The notes: a model not told the origin generated them from the letters alone. 64,000 nt of DNA from Carboxylicivirga longa (GCF_050589825.1 NZ_JBNGOZ010000016.1:47445-111444), one strand, 5' to 3'; positions 10,094 to 18,990 are shown, counted from the first letter of the stretch. Numbers and translations are program-made.

Positions 10094-11956
10094 ATGGTGT
10101 TACACCAAAAACATGGCCTACTGGCGCTTTTGCTTTTACTAAGTGTGGCAATGCATGCACAAAACGACAGCTTACGTAATAATGATGATAGCCTCTTACT
10201 GTTGAACTATCAGCAGCAACTGCGTGACCTTGATGGGCAACGACGCGCCGACTCGCTCAACAAAGCCATACTGGAGGCACAGCTTCTGAAGTTGAAAACC
10301 ACCGATAATATTCAGAAGGAGGATTTGCTTCGTCAGCTGCAGGCTATTTCTGAAAAAGAAAAAAAGCGGTTAGCCGATAAGAAGGAGCATATTAACACCT
10401 TACGAACCACCGCCAGAGGGTATCCTGTTCTGGGCCCTGCTAACGATACACTGCTCATGGTGTATTCGAAGATGGGAGCCCTTACCCCCGGAGAGCGTGC
10501 GTCCACCATTCGACAGAAAATTATGCAATTGTATGAGGATGATTATTTGATTGCCGACTCCATAAAGCTGCTGAAGACAGATCACAGCTACGATATCGTC
10601 TATAAGGATATAATAATCATGAGTCTCTCTGAGACCGATGCCCTGTGGCATGATCAAGGTATACTCGAGTTGGCTACGGCCAAGCGCGATATTATCAAGA
10701 ACGCGATAATAAAAGCCCGTGAAGACAACAGTCTCCTGAAGCTGCTGGCTCGTATCGGATGGGTGGCGCTGGTGCTGGTGATTGCCTGGGTGATTATCTG
10801 GCTCATTGGAAAAGGATACCACAAGCTAATGTCTTATCTTGAGAATAAAAAGGAGGACTGGCTTCACGATCTTTCTTACAAAGATTATACATTTCTGACG
10901 GCCGAGCAGGAGATGACCGGTATTCTTTTTGTGGCGCGTATTACACGATGGCTCGTTTACATTCTCTTACTGTATATTACCTTGCCCGTAATATTCAGCA
11001 TCTTTCCTTTTTCGCGTGATTGGGCCAATGCTTTGTTTCAGCTGATATGGTCGCCTTTTAAAAGTGTGCTGGTAGCCGTATGGAACTACCTGCCCAATCT
11101 CTTTAGTATTTTGGTTATCGGTTTTATCATGCGCAACGTGATTCGTTTTGTACGTTATATATTCCGTGAGATACAAACCGAAAAATTGAAAATATCCGGT
11201 TTCCATGCCGACTGGGCCATGCCTACCTACAGCATCATTAAGATATTACTGTATGCTTTTACCTTTGTGATCATATTTCAGTTTCTGCCGGGTTCCGACT
11301 CCAATATATTCAAAGGTGTTTCGGTGTTTATCGGTATTCTCTTTTCACTGGGTTCATCATCAGCCATTGCCAATATGGTGGCCGGCCTGGTTATCACCTA
11401 TATGCGTCCGTTTAAAATAGGCGATCGTATTAAGATAGCAGATATTTCCGGTGATGTAATTGAAAAAACCTTGTTAGTAACACGCGTGAGAACCATCAAG
11501 AATGAGGTGATCACTATACCCAATTCATCGGTTCTTACCGGTACAACCACCAATTATACTGTGGAGGCGCAGGATCGGGGACTTATCCTGCATACCACGG
11601 TAACCATTGGTTATGATGTGTCCTGGAAAAAAGTGCAGGCTGCTTTGGTGGAAGCCGCAGGTCGTACAACGGGCTTTTTGAGCACCCCGCCTCCCTTTGT
11701 GTTGCAAACCAGCCTCGATGATTTTTATGTGGCTTATCAAATTAATGCCTACACACGTCAGGCCAGTAAACAGGCACTTCTTTATTCGGCTCTGCATCAG
11801 AATATACAGGATGTATTTAACGAACAGGGCATAGAAATATTATCGCCTCATTACCGTGCTGCCCGCGATGGTAATCATATTACCCTGCCACCTGACTATC
11901 TGCCACCCGATTATAAGGCACCGGGCTTTGGGCTTAGTATTGATAAAAACACCTGA
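10094..11956 (+). CDS. MscS-family mechanosensitive channel with large periplasmic N-domain
   Basis: The 620-aa protein opens with a signal sequence (MVLHQKHGLLALLLLLSVAMHAQ). A charged, probably coiled-coil periplasmic region extends to about residue 210, and then come several transmembrane helices. The MscS domain is at about 390-560; visible signatures are SSSAIANMVAGLVITYMRPFK-like pore-helix residues and the GDRIKI and TIPNSSV segments of the beta domain. It is much longer than E. coli MscS (286 aa) and resembles the extended MscK/YbdG-like forms. It probably releases solutes on hypo-osmotic shock. Confidence 0.92.
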   Translation: MVLHQKHGLLALLLLLSVAMHAQNDSLRNNDDSLLLLNYQQQLRDLDGQRRADSLNKAILEAQLLKLKTTDNIQKEDLLRQLQAISEKEKKRLADKKEHINTLRTTARGYPVLGPANDTLLMVYSKMGALTPGERASTIRQKIMQLYEDDYLIADSIKLLKTDHSYDIVYKDIIIMSLSETDALWHDQGILELATAKRDIIKNAIIKAREDNSLLKLLARIGWVALVLVIAWVIIWLIGKGYHKLMSYLENKKEDWLHDLSYKDYTFLTAEQEMTGILFVARITRWLVYILLLYITLPVIFSIFPFSRDWANALFQLIWSPFKSVLVAVWNYLPNLFSILVIGFIMRNVIRFVRYIFREIQTEKLKISGFHADWAMPTYSIIKILLYAFTFVIIFQFLPGSDSNIFKGVSVFIGILFSLGSSSAIANMVAGLVITYMRPFKIGDRIKIADISGDVIEKTLLVTRVRTIKNEVITIPNSSVLTGTTTNYTVEAQDRGLILHTTVTIGYDVSWKKVQAALVEAAGRTTGFLSTPPPFVLQTSLDDFYVAYQINAYTRQASKQALLYSALHQNIQDVFNEQGIEILSPHYRAARDGNHITLPPDYLPPDYKAPGFGLSIDKNT

Positions 11957-12012
11957 ATATCACGCACCTAGATTGACATTGTTTTAAATGATTAGTAAAT
12001 TGATGCAACTTT

Positions 12013-12033
12013 AAATGAGACTAATTCTCATTT
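12013..12033. promoter_or_regulatory. Palindrome upstream of katG, candidate Fur/PerR-type operator
   Basis: AAATGAGA and TCTCATTT form a perfect 8-bp inverted repeat separated by CTAAT, 46 bp before katG. Because a Fur-family regulator lies directly behind katG, this is a natural candidate for its binding site. The sequence does not match the classical PerR box exactly, so the assignment is inferred from symmetry and position. Confidence 0.5.
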
Positions 12034-12079
12034 GAGGAATATTCATTTTAATACTAATGCAGATTAAATTTACAATGTC

Positions 12080-14290
12080 ATGGAAAAACAATCAAATCAG
12101 CCGGGCAGATGTCCCGTTACAGGCGCTATGGGTAAGCACAGCCACGGAGGAAGTGGAACACGAAACAGAGATTGGTGGCCCGGACAACTCAAATTAAATA
12201 TTCTTCGCCAGCACGGTGTGGCATCTAATCCTATGGATGAAGGATTTGATTATGCAGCGGCTTTTGAAGCTTTGGATTATCAAGCATTGAAAGAGGATTT
12301 GCGAGCCCTTATGACAGATTCAAAACCCTGGTGGCCGGCCGATTTCGGACATTATGGTCCTTTGTTTATCCGCATGGCGTGGCACAGTGCCGGTACTTAC
12401 CGTGTTGGTGACGGAAGAGGGGGAGGTGGTGCTGGTCAGCAGCGTTTCGCTCCGCTAAATAGCTGGCCTGATAATGCCAATCTGGACAAAGCACGTCGCT
12501 TGTTGTGGCCTATCAAAAAAAAATACGGAAAAAGTATTTCGTGGGCTGATTTGATGATTCTGGCCGGTAATGTGGCGCTTGAGTCTATGGGGTTTAAAAC
12601 TTTTGGTTTTGCCGGTGGGCGAGAGGATGTGTGGGAGCCTGAAGAAGATGTGAATTGGGGTGTGGAAACCACGTGGCTCGATAGTAAGGAGCGTTATGGT
12701 AATGATAAGAAGGAGCTAGATAATCCTTTGGCAGCCGTGCAGATGGGGCTCATATATGTGAATCCTGAAGGTCCTGATGGAAAGCCCGATCCACTGGCAG
12801 CAGCCAAAGATATACGGGAAACATTTGCACGTATGGCCATGAATGATGAGGAAACCGTAGCCTTGATCGCTGGTGGTCATACCTTTGGTAAGTGCCATGG
12901 GGCTGCTGATGCAGCACACGTGGGTCCTGAGCCCGAGGCAGCACCGCTGGAGGAGCAGGGGCTGGGTTGGAAGAATACTTATGGCAGTGGCAAGGGTAAG
13001 GATACCATAACCAGTGGTATTGAGCTGATTTGGACACAGACACCTGTTAAGTGGAGCTATTATTTCTTCGATAACCTGTTTAGCTATGAGTGGGAACTGG
13101 TTAAAAGTCCGGCAGGTGCCTACATGTGGCAGGCTAAAGATAGCGATGAATTGATGCCCGACGCCCATGAGAAGGGGAAGAAGCATCATCCACGCATGTT
13201 GACGACTGATTTGTCATTACGTTTCGATCCTGAATATGAAAAAATAGCCCGCCACTTTTACGAAAATCCCCTTGATTTTGCCGATGCCTTTGGCCGTGCA
13301 TGGTTTAAGCTGACGCATCGCGATATGGGACCGAAGAGCCGTTACCTGGGACCCGAGGTGCCCACAGAAGAGTTGATTTGGCAAGATCCATTGCCTCCAT
13401 TATCGCATTCGCTTATTGATGAGCAGGATATAGCCGATCTGAAGAAAGAGATTATGAGCACTCAATTGAGCGTTTCTGAATTATTAACAACCGCCTGGGC
13501 ATCAGCTTCTACCTTTAGGGGTTCTGACAAGCGGGGAGGTGCCAACGGTGCTCGTATTCGTCTGGCTCCCCAGAAAGATTGGGAGGTGAATAATCCCCAG
13601 CAGTTACATAAGGTCCTGAATGTTCTGGAGAAAGTGCAGCAGAATTTTAATGAAAAAGCAGTGGGAGGTAAGCAGGTGTCCATGGCTGATTTGATTGTGC
13701 TGTCCGGATGTGCTGCCGTTGAACAGGCAGCTAAAGCTGCCGGCTATGAGGTGAGCGTGCCTTTTACACCCGGCCGAACTGATGCCACGCAGGAACAGAC
13801 TGATGCAGCATCCTTTGAGGTGATGGAGCCTGTGGCCGATGGCTTTCGTAACTACCAAAAGAAGCAATACGCAATTTCTACTGAGGATTTTCTGGTGGAC
13901 AAGGCGCAGTTGCTGACGTTGACCGCACCCGAGATGACGGTTTTATTAGGGGGCATGCGTGTTTTAAACGCCAATTTCGATGGTAACCAACAGGGTGTCT
14001 TTACAGAGCGTCCCGGCGTGCTAAGTAATGATTTCTTTGTTAATCTGCTGAGTATGGATACGGCCTGGATGCCTGCCGATAAAACAGCATACTGCTTTGA
14101 TGGACGTGATCGTGAGAGTGGAAAGGTGAAGTGGACAGCGACAAGAGCGGATTTGGTCTTTGGCTCCAATGCCGAGTTGCGTGCCCTTGCAGAAGTGTAC
14201 GCCTGTGATGATGCTGCTGAGAAATTTGTGCATGATTTTATCAGCGCATGGGATAAGGTGATGAATCTTGATCGATTTGAGCTGCAATAA
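12080..14290 (+). CDS. katG: Catalase-peroxidase
   Basis: This 736-aa haem enzyme destroys hydrogen peroxide. Both halves of the duplicated peroxidase fold are present. The distal site reads MAWHSAGTYR, with Trp101 and His102, and the proximal ligand lies in GGHTFGKCHGA. The tyrosine of the Met-Tyr-Trp adduct is in LIYVNPEGPDG. Length and motifs are those of a complete enzyme. The start follows a regulatory palindrome at 12013-12033. A Fur-family gene begins 7 bp after the stop, so the two form an operon, and a peroxiredoxin gene follows. This is a peroxide-stress module. Confidence 0.98.
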   Translation: MEKQSNQPGRCPVTGAMGKHSHGGSGTRNRDWWPGQLKLNILRQHGVASNPMDEGFDYAAAFEALDYQALKEDLRALMTDSKPWWPADFGHYGPLFIRMAWHSAGTYRVGDGRGGGGAGQQRFAPLNSWPDNANLDKARRLLWPIKKKYGKSISWADLMILAGNVALESMGFKTFGFAGGREDVWEPEEDVNWGVETTWLDSKERYGNDKKELDNPLAAVQMGLIYVNPEGPDGKPDPLAAAKDIRETFARMAMNDEETVALIAGGHTFGKCHGAADAAHVGPEPEAAPLEEQGLGWKNTYGSGKGKDTITSGIELIWTQTPVKWSYYFFDNLFSYEWELVKSPAGAYMWQAKDSDELMPDAHEKGKKHHPRMLTTDLSLRFDPEYEKIARHFYENPLDFADAFGRAWFKLTHRDMGPKSRYLGPEVPTEELIWQDPLPPLSHSLIDEQDIADLKKEIMSTQLSVSELLTTAWASASTFRGSDKRGGANGARIRLAPQKDWEVNNPQQLHKVLNVLEKVQQNFNEKAVGGKQVSMADLIVLSGCAAVEQAAKAAGYEVSVPFTPGRTDATQEQTDAASFEVMEPVADGFRNYQKKQYAISTEDFLVDKAQLLTLTAPEMTVLLGGMRVLNANFDGNQQGVFTERPGVLSNDFFVNLLSMDTAWMPADKTAYCFDGRDRESGKVKWTATRADLVFGSNAELRALAEVYACDDAAEKFVHDFISAWDKVMNLDRFELQ

Positions 14291-14297
14291 TGTGCCA

Positions 14298-14723
14298 ATG
14301 AACGAATCTGTTGAAGCAATTAGTAAAAAACTAGCCGATAAAGGTCTAAAGGTAACACCGCAGCGCATTGCCATATTAGCAGCCATCTATCAGCTGGGAG
14401 GGCATCCTACGGCGGATAATATTATTGAGAATATCCGCCGTAATCACCCTCATATTGCCTCCGGAACAGTTTATAAAATCCTGGATATATTGGTGGATAA
14501 TAAGTTGGTGAAACGGGTGCATACCGAGCGTGATGTGATGCGCTATGATGGTATTATGGAGCGGCATCACCACCTGTATTGCGGCGAGTGCGATCTGATA
14601 GAAGACTATGTGGACGAAACATTGGATCAGTTGCTCGAGGATTATTTCAAAAGCAAACAGGTGAAAGGATTTCGTATGCGCGAGTTTGTATTGCAAATTA
14701 CCGGCACCTTTGATAAGTGCTAG
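14298..14723 (+). CDS. Fur-family regulator, probably PerR-type
   Basis: The protein has 141 aa from the chosen start MNESVEAIS. An in-frame upstream codon at 14268 would overlap katG and is less likely. The N-terminal winged-helix domain (residues 1-80) contains VTPQRIAILAAI and SGTVYKILDIL. The metal-binding dimerisation domain shows HHHLYC and a CxxC (CGEC). The second CxxC common in Fur proteins is reduced to a single final Cys. Being co-transcribed with katG argues for peroxide sensing rather than iron control, though sequence alone cannot separate PerR from Fur firmly. It probably represses its own operon. Confidence 0.85.
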   Translation: MNESVEAISKKLADKGLKVTPQRIAILAAIYQLGGHPTADNIIENIRRNHPHIASGTVYKILDILVDNKLVKRVHTERDVMRYDGIMERHHHLYCGECDLIEDYVDETLDQLLEDYFKSKQVKGFRMREFVLQITGTFDKC

Positions 14724-14802
14724 CAGACTACAGGAAAATGAAATGTGCGCCTACGCACAAACAGCTAATATTATTAACTAATCTTTTTAACGTTAAATTA
14801 TT

Positions 14803-15519
14803 ATGGAAGAAAATCATGAACAAGTAGTGAGCATGCCACGCATTGGCGATAAGGCACCTGCATTTAAGGCTGTTACCACCCAGGGCGAAATCAATTTCCC
14901 GACCGACTACCTGGGGCATTGGGTGATTTTGTTCAGCCACCCGGCTGATTTCACACCGGTGTGTACTTCTGAGTTTATGACCTTTGCCACCATGGAGGAT
15001 AAGTTTGCCGAAGCCAACTGTAAGCTGGTGGGACTCTCCGTGGATGGCTTGTATAGCCATATTGCCTGGCTGCGCACCATTAAGGAAAAAATAGAGTACC
15101 GTGGTATGAAAGATGTGGAAGTAACCTTTCCGCTGATTGAGGATATAAGCATGAATGTGGCTAAAAAATATGGTATGATACAACCCAATGAGGATACGAC
15201 AAAGGCAGTTAGGGCTGTATTCTTTATTGATCCACAGGGTGTTATTCGCACAATTATTTACTATCCTTTAAGCCTTGGACGTAACTTCGAGGAAATATAC
15301 CGTGCTTTAATTGCACTGAAAACTTCTGATGCCTTTAATGTGGCCACCCCGGCCGATTGGCAGCCCGGTGATGATGTAATAATTTCACCGGCAGGATCGT
15401 GCGGTACCGCTAAAGATCGTATGGAGGGAAAGGATGAGGATGTGGACGATTGTAAGGACTGGTTTTTCTGTACGCGCAAATTGGATAAGGATGAGGTGCT
15501 GAAGAAAGTGTTGAAGTAA
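14803..15519 (+). CDS. Peroxiredoxin of the Prx6/1-Cys subgroup
   Basis: The protein has 238 aa, with the peroxidatic cysteine Cys54 in FTPVCTSEF. It also has the long C-terminal extension typical of Prx6-type enzymes, carrying further cysteines (SCGTAKDR, DDCKDWFFC). It reduces peroxides and peroxynitrite in the cytoplasm; no signal peptide is present. It follows the katG-regulator pair by 79 bp on the same strand. A small hairpin (14744-14759) without a T-run and the palindrome TAATATTATTA lie in that gap, so it may have its own promoter within the same regulon. Confidence 0.92.
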   Translation: MEENHEQVVSMPRIGDKAPAFKAVTTQGEINFPTDYLGHWVILFSHPADFTPVCTSEFMTFATMEDKFAEANCKLVGLSVDGLYSHIAWLRTIKEKIEYRGMKDVEVTFPLIEDISMNVAKKYGMIQPNEDTTKAVRAVFFIDPQGVIRTIIYYPLSLGRNFEEIYRALIALKTSDAFNVATPADWQPGDDVIISPAGSCGTAKDRMEGKDEDVDDCKDWFFCTRKLDKDEVLKKVLK

Positions 15520-15534
15520 AGATTGTTTATCCAC

Positions 15535-15592
15535 ACTTATCGGATGACTGAATGTATAGTTTGCCATATAGTCATCCGATAAGTCTTATTTT
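15535..15592 (+). terminator. Strong hairpin terminator after the peroxiredoxin gene
   Basis: A perfect 15-bp stem (15535-15549 with 15570-15584) encloses a 20-nt loop and is followed by a T-rich stretch. It closes the peroxide-defence block and separates it from convergent ribH. Confidence 0.75.
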
Positions 15593-15601
15593 TGTGAGAT
15601 G

Positions 15602-16096
15602 TTAACTTTTTAAAGACTGGTTAAGGTGTACCATCTTTATCGCTGTAACAGCTCCTTCATCACCTTTGTTGCCATGTTTGCCACCGGCTCGGTCAAGTGC
15701 CTGTTGTTGATCCAGGGTTGTAAGCAGGCCAAAGATAAACGGAATGGGGTACTGCACATTCAGTAGCGTCATACCTTGTGTTACGCCATGGCATACGAAA
15801 TCGAAATGTGGAGTGTCGCCTTTAATGACACAGCCTAGGCAGATAACCGCATCCACATCGGTCATTTCAGCCAGGTATTTGGCACCGGCGGTTAACTCAA
15901 AGCTGCCCGGTACATACTTTTTTACAATGTTTTCCTCCAGAGCGCCATGCTTCAGCAGTGTATTGTAAGCGCCTTCGTAAAGGGCTTCGGTAATTTCAGT
16001 GTTCCATTCCGAAACTACAATACCGAATTTCATATCAGTGGCCGATGGTACATCAGCTATATTGTAATCCGAAAGATTTTTAAGACTTGTTGCCAT
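15602..16096 (-). CDS. ribH: 6,7-dimethyl-8-ribityllumazine synthase
   Basis: This 164-aa enzyme condenses the ribityl-uracil amine and dihydroxybutanone phosphate in the penultimate step of riboflavin synthesis. Family segments are visible: VSEWNTEIT near the N terminus, VPGSFELTAGAKYLA, and VICLGCVIKGDTPHFDFVC with the catalytic histidine region. The chosen start (MATSLKN) lies 20 bp below a good promoter. The longer reading frame upstream would run through a terminator hairpin and is rejected. It is a single-gene unit after the TPR gene terminator. Confidence 0.96.
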   Translation of the reverse strand: MATSLKNLSDYNIADVPSATDMKFGIVVSEWNTEITEALYEGAYNTLLKHGALEENIVKKYVPGSFELTAGAKYLAEMTDVDAVICLGCVIKGDTPHFDFVCHGVTQGMTLLNVQYPIPFIFGLLTTLDQQQALDRAGGKHGNKGDEGAVTAIKMVHLNQSLKS

Positions 16097-16115
16097 TGTA
16101 TTTCTTCTTTTTCTA

Positions 16116-16146
16116 CAAAAATAAAAGAGGTTGCCTACATAGACAA
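16116..16146 (-). promoter_or_regulatory. ribH promoter overlapping an upstream terminator
   Basis: On the minus strand TTG (16146-16144) and TATTTTTG (16123-16116) are spaced by 20 bp, matching the Bacteroidota -33/-7 pattern. The -33 element lies inside the right arm of the terminator of the preceding TPR gene. Confidence 0.6.
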
Positions 16147-16153
16147 CCTCTTT
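16118..16153 (-). terminator. Intrinsic terminator of the TPR gene
   Basis: Read on the minus strand, a 10-bp stem (AAAGAGGTTG with CAACCTCTTT) is followed by TATTTTTG. It lies 19 bp after the TPR gene stop and shares bases with the ribH promoter. Confidence 0.7.
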
Positions 16154-16171
16154 CAAATATTTTAGTTCAAA

Positions 16172-16858
16172 TTACTTCTCTTGTAGTTCGGCGCGTGTCA
16201 AATATTTATCAACCTGACGAGCTTCGGCCGATGTGCTGTACTGCTCTTTAATGGTGTTGTAGGCATCAACAGCAGCCTTGTAATCACCTTTTGCTTCATA
16301 CATAACACCCAATTTCATCAGGTAGGTAGGAGCGGTCAGTCCGTTGTCGAACGATGCTGCCTCTTTATACTGAGCAATGGCTTTGTCATTTTGTCCCAGC
16401 TCGGCATAGGCATCGCCCAAAGCACCTGCTGCGGTAGCTGCTACCATTTCCTCGCTGCTCGAAAAATCTTTCAGGTAACGAACGGCTGCTTCGTAATCAC
16501 CCAAATGAAGGTAAGAAACACCGGCATAGTAGGCTGCCAGGTTACCGGCTGTGGTTGAGCCATAGTCCTCAACAACTTCTAGGAAACCGGCATTCTGACC
16601 ATCGCCATTGAGTGCCAGGTTAAACGAGTCTTTCTCGAAGTATTGCTGGGCAAAGAAGATGGTTTTCTGGGCTTCTTGCTCTAAGGGCATGAAATAGAAT
16701 TTCTTAACACCCCAGTATCCGGCTACGATGATGATGATGGCCAGCGCAAATATGCTTAATTTGTTCTGATTTTCTTCAATAAAGTGCTCCGTCTTACTCA
16801 ATGCGGTCTCCACATTTTCGAAGCTATCGTCTTGATGCGTATGTTTCTCTTTTGACAT
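16172..16858 (-). CDS. Tetratricopeptide-repeat membrane-anchored protein
   Basis: The protein has 228 aa from the start MSKEKHTHQDD, chosen over a longer frame that begins 27 codons upstream without sense. One transmembrane helix lies at about residues 39-57 (LSIFALAIIIIVAGYWGVKKF). TPR-like helices follow, with recognisable repeat segments GNLAAYYAGVSYLHLGDYEAA and GALGDAYAELGQNDKAIAQY. It resembles the YfgM-like or DUF2133-type tetratricopeptide proteins of the Bacteroidota envelope. A scaffold role at the periplasmic face is likely; specific partners are unknown. It diverges from recF. Confidence 0.85.
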   Translation of the reverse strand: MSKEKHTHQDDSFENVETALSKTEHFIEENQNKLSIFALAIIIIVAGYWGVKKFYFMPLEQEAQKTIFFAQQYFEKDSFNLALNGDGQNAGFLEVVEDYGSTTAGNLAAYYAGVSYLHLGDYEAAVRYLKDFSSSEEMVAATAAGALGDAYAELGQNDKAIAQYKEAASFDNGLTAPTYLMKLGVMYEAKGDYKAAVDAYNTIKEQYSTSAEARQVDKYLTRAELQEK

Positions 16859-17005
16859 TTTAAGTAAATTTTTATTCGAATGCCAAAAGTAATCCTTTTG
16901 CCCTAAAAACAAAAGATGGATTATTACTTTTTGATACATTCTGATGCTTTGTGGCTTTTTTGTGCTCAGGATGGCTATTTTTGAGTGGAAAATAATGTGA
17001 CACCG

Positions 17006-17038
17006 TTTGGTACAATCGTCCCATCTTCGTTACTTTTG
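17006..17038 (+). promoter_or_regulatory. recF promoter (-33 TTTG, -7 TACTTTTG)
   Basis: TTTG at 17006-17009 and TACTTTTG at 17031-17038 are separated by 21 bp, an excellent match to the Bacteroidota promoter consensus. The recF start codon lies 16 bp beyond the -7 box. Confidence 0.65.
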
Positions 17039-17054
17039 CACAAAATCGATACAC

Positions 17055-18167
17055 ATGCACATCCGGCACCTTAATCTTATTAATTTTAAAAACATAATGC
17101 AGGCCGAAATTGCCTTTTCGCCAGGTATTAACTGCCTTGTGGGACATAATGGCGCCGGTAAAACCAATGTGCTGGATGCCCTTTATTATCTGTCGTTTTG
17201 TAAAAGCTACTTTAACGCCAGCGATAGTTTAAATATCACCCACGATCAGGAGTTTTTTGTAGTGCAGGGACAGTATGAACGGCAACAGGAGGATGAGCAT
17301 ATCTATTGTGGTTTGAAAAAAGCACAAAAAAAGCATTTTAAGCGTAATAAAAAAGAGTATGCTAAACTGGCGGAACATATTGGTTTACTTCCACTGGTAA
17401 TGATTTCGCCGGCCGATGAGCAACTTATAAACGAGGGTAGCGAGCAGCGGCGTAAGTATATGGATGGCGTGATAGCACAGTATGACAAGCCCTTTTTGGA
17501 AGATTTATTGCGTTATAACCGCTCTTTGTTGCAGCGCAATGCTACACTTAAGCAGCTTAAGGAAAGCCGATCTCGTGATTTTTCCATGCTTGAATTATGG
17601 GATGAGCAGTTGGAGCAGCTGGCCAACCGCATTTATGCCAAGCGAGTGGCTTTTATAAAAGAGCTGGTGCCGGTATTTCAAAAATACTATGCTTATATTT
17701 CTGATGGTAAAGAGGCGATTGCGCTAAATTATATTTCGCACCTGCACGAAGGTGACTTGAAGGAGCAGCTGCGCGAGGCCCGTACTAAAGATACCTTAGT
17801 GGGATATACTACCCGTGGCACCCATAAGGACGATCTTGAGCTCTTGCTCAAGGGGCATCCCATCAAAAAGATTGCCTCGCAGGGACAGAAAAAAACCTTT
17901 TTAATTGCCCTGAAGCTGGCACAATATGAGTTTATTAAGCAGCACAACGGTATTAAACCCATTTTGTTGCTCGATGATATTTTTGACAAGCTGGATGATG
18001 AGCGTAGCAAGAGATTGCTGCAATTGGTGGCCGAGGATGTTTTCAACCAGATTTTTATTACCGATACTAATAAACCCTATCTGCTCGACATTGTGAAGCA
18101 GACGGGCAAGGAGTATAAAATGTTTGATGTAGCCGACGGACAGATTACTGAAGAAGAGGTTGTTTGA
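17055..18167 (+). CDS. recF: DNA replication and repair protein RecF
   Basis: This 370-aa SMC-like ATPase helps load RecA at gaps in DNA. The N terminus reads MHIRHLNLINFKN, followed by Walker A GHNGAGKTN and the signature region SQGQKKTFLIALKLAQ. Walker B is ILLLDDIFDKLDDER. The start at 17055 removes a 16-residue upstream extension that lacks homology. In many Bacteroidota the DUF721/DciA gene follows recF directly; here about 1 kb of foreign-looking DNA (an MNT/HepT pair and an attC-like element) lies between them. Confidence 0.96.
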   Translation: MHIRHLNLINFKNIMQAEIAFSPGINCLVGHNGAGKTNVLDALYYLSFCKSYFNASDSLNITHDQEFFVVQGQYERQQEDEHIYCGLKKAQKKHFKRNKKEYAKLAEHIGLLPLVMISPADEQLINEGSEQRRKYMDGVIAQYDKPFLEDLLRYNRSLLQRNATLKQLKESRSRDFSMLELWDEQLEQLANRIYAKRVAFIKELVPVFQKYYAYISDGKEAIALNYISHLHEGDLKEQLREARTKDTLVGYTTRGTHKDDLELLLKGHPIKKIASQGQKKTFLIALKLAQYEFIKQHNGIKPILLLDDIFDKLDDERSKRLLQLVAEDVFNQIFITDTNKPYLLDIVKQTGKEYKMFDVADGQITEEEVV

Positions 18168-18225
18168 TAAATTTGTGTATTTTCTGTCAGGAGATAAATG
18201 AAATGTCTTGATAACCTTTTGGACT

Positions 18226-18275
18226 GTATAGCACGGTTGGTATATTGCATCGGTTGGCAACAAGCAATTACGCAA
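18226..18275 (+). other. Possible half attC-like site left of the MNT/HepT insert
   Basis: GTTGGCAACAAGC near 18255 resembles the core region of the other attC-like sites in the window (for example AACAAGCC beside GTTGGGC at 63067). No complete palindrome can be traced here. It may mark the left edge of the inserted cassette, but the boundary is unresolved. Confidence 0.25.
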
Positions 18276-18332
18276 GCGCAGAATTTCCTTCATAAGAAAA
18301 GAATTTATTACATTTGACTAAAATATAAATCG

Positions 18333-18641
18333 ATGCAACAGATTCTAGAAGAATGTAAAAACAACCTAATTGAACTCTGTCAAGAATTCAAAGTAAAAAG
18401 GTTGTATGTTTTTGGTTCTGTGGTAGGAAACGATTTTTCAGACACAAGTGATATTGATTTTTTATTATCATTCGTAGATAACTTGACTCCAGAAGAATAC
18501 GCAGATAACTATTTTGAATTACATTACAGACTTAGAGAATTATTTCATCGTGATATAGATATCGTAACGGAACATACTCTTAATAATCCGTTTTTCATTC
18601 AAAGTATTAATGAATCAAAGGAACTGATTTATAAAGCGTGA
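18333..18641 (+). CDS. MNT-domain nucleotidyltransferase antitoxin (MntA-like)
   Basis: This 102-aa minimal nucleotidyltransferase carries the diagnostic GSx10DxD motif (GSVVGNDFSDTSDID) and a later aspartate in HRDIDIV. In the MntA/HepT toxin-antitoxin family this protein adds AMP groups to the HepT RNase and neutralises it. The gene appears intact. Its stop overlaps a GTG codon of the following hepT-like sequence, but that partner is frameshifted. The low GC content and position between recF and dciA indicate acquisition by transfer, probably as a cassette. Confidence 0.88.
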   Translation: MQQILEECKNNLIELCQEFKVKRLYVFGSVVGNDFSDTSDIDFLLSFVDNLTPEEYADNYFELHYRLRELFHRDIDIVTEHTLNNPFFIQSINESKELIYKA

Positions 18642-18990
18642 AATTAAAAGCACTTATACGATATCAAAATTTCTATTGAGTTGATTAATGAATATTTGGG
18701 AGATAAAAGAGATTTTTTTGGAATATTAGAATAATAAACTCCTAAGGCGAGTCATTGAACGCGAGATTGAGATAATAGGAGAAGCAATGAATCGAGCTTT
18801 AAATGAAGACACTGATTTAGAGGTTGAAAATGCAAGAAAAATTGTGGATACAAGAAATTGGGTAATTTATGGTTATGACAAAGTTGATGATGTTATCATT
18901 TGGGGAATAATTTCTAAACACCTTCCAAAACTAAAAAGAGAAATAGAGGCATATCTAAAAAAAAATGCCAGTTGCCAACAAACCGCATAG
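18638..18990 (+). pseudogene. HepT-like (DUF86) toxin, frameshifted
   Basis: Three reading frames are needed to assemble a DUF86 protein. The first part reads HLYDIKISIELINEYLGDKR from about 18651. A single extra T at about 18732 then breaks the frame, which continues as NKLLRRVIEREIEIIGEAMN to the end. The N terminus also lacks an in-frame start, so a second lesion near 18645 is likely. The catalytic RNase motif, R-x4-H-x-Y in active HepT, reads RNWVIYGY with Tyr in place of His. Its stop codon TAG (18988-18990) lies inside the attC-like site that follows. The toxin is most likely dead. Confidence 0.8.

Noticed and set aside
14744..14759. TGTGCG...CGCACA hairpin as a terminator of the katG-regulator operon
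   Set aside because: The stem has only six pairs and no T-run follows; it is at most a weak structure.
18168..18332. A second complete attC-like site left of the MNT gene
   Set aside because: Only a core-like GTTGGCAACAAGC is visible; no pairing arm could be traced, so it is listed at low confidence as a half site only.
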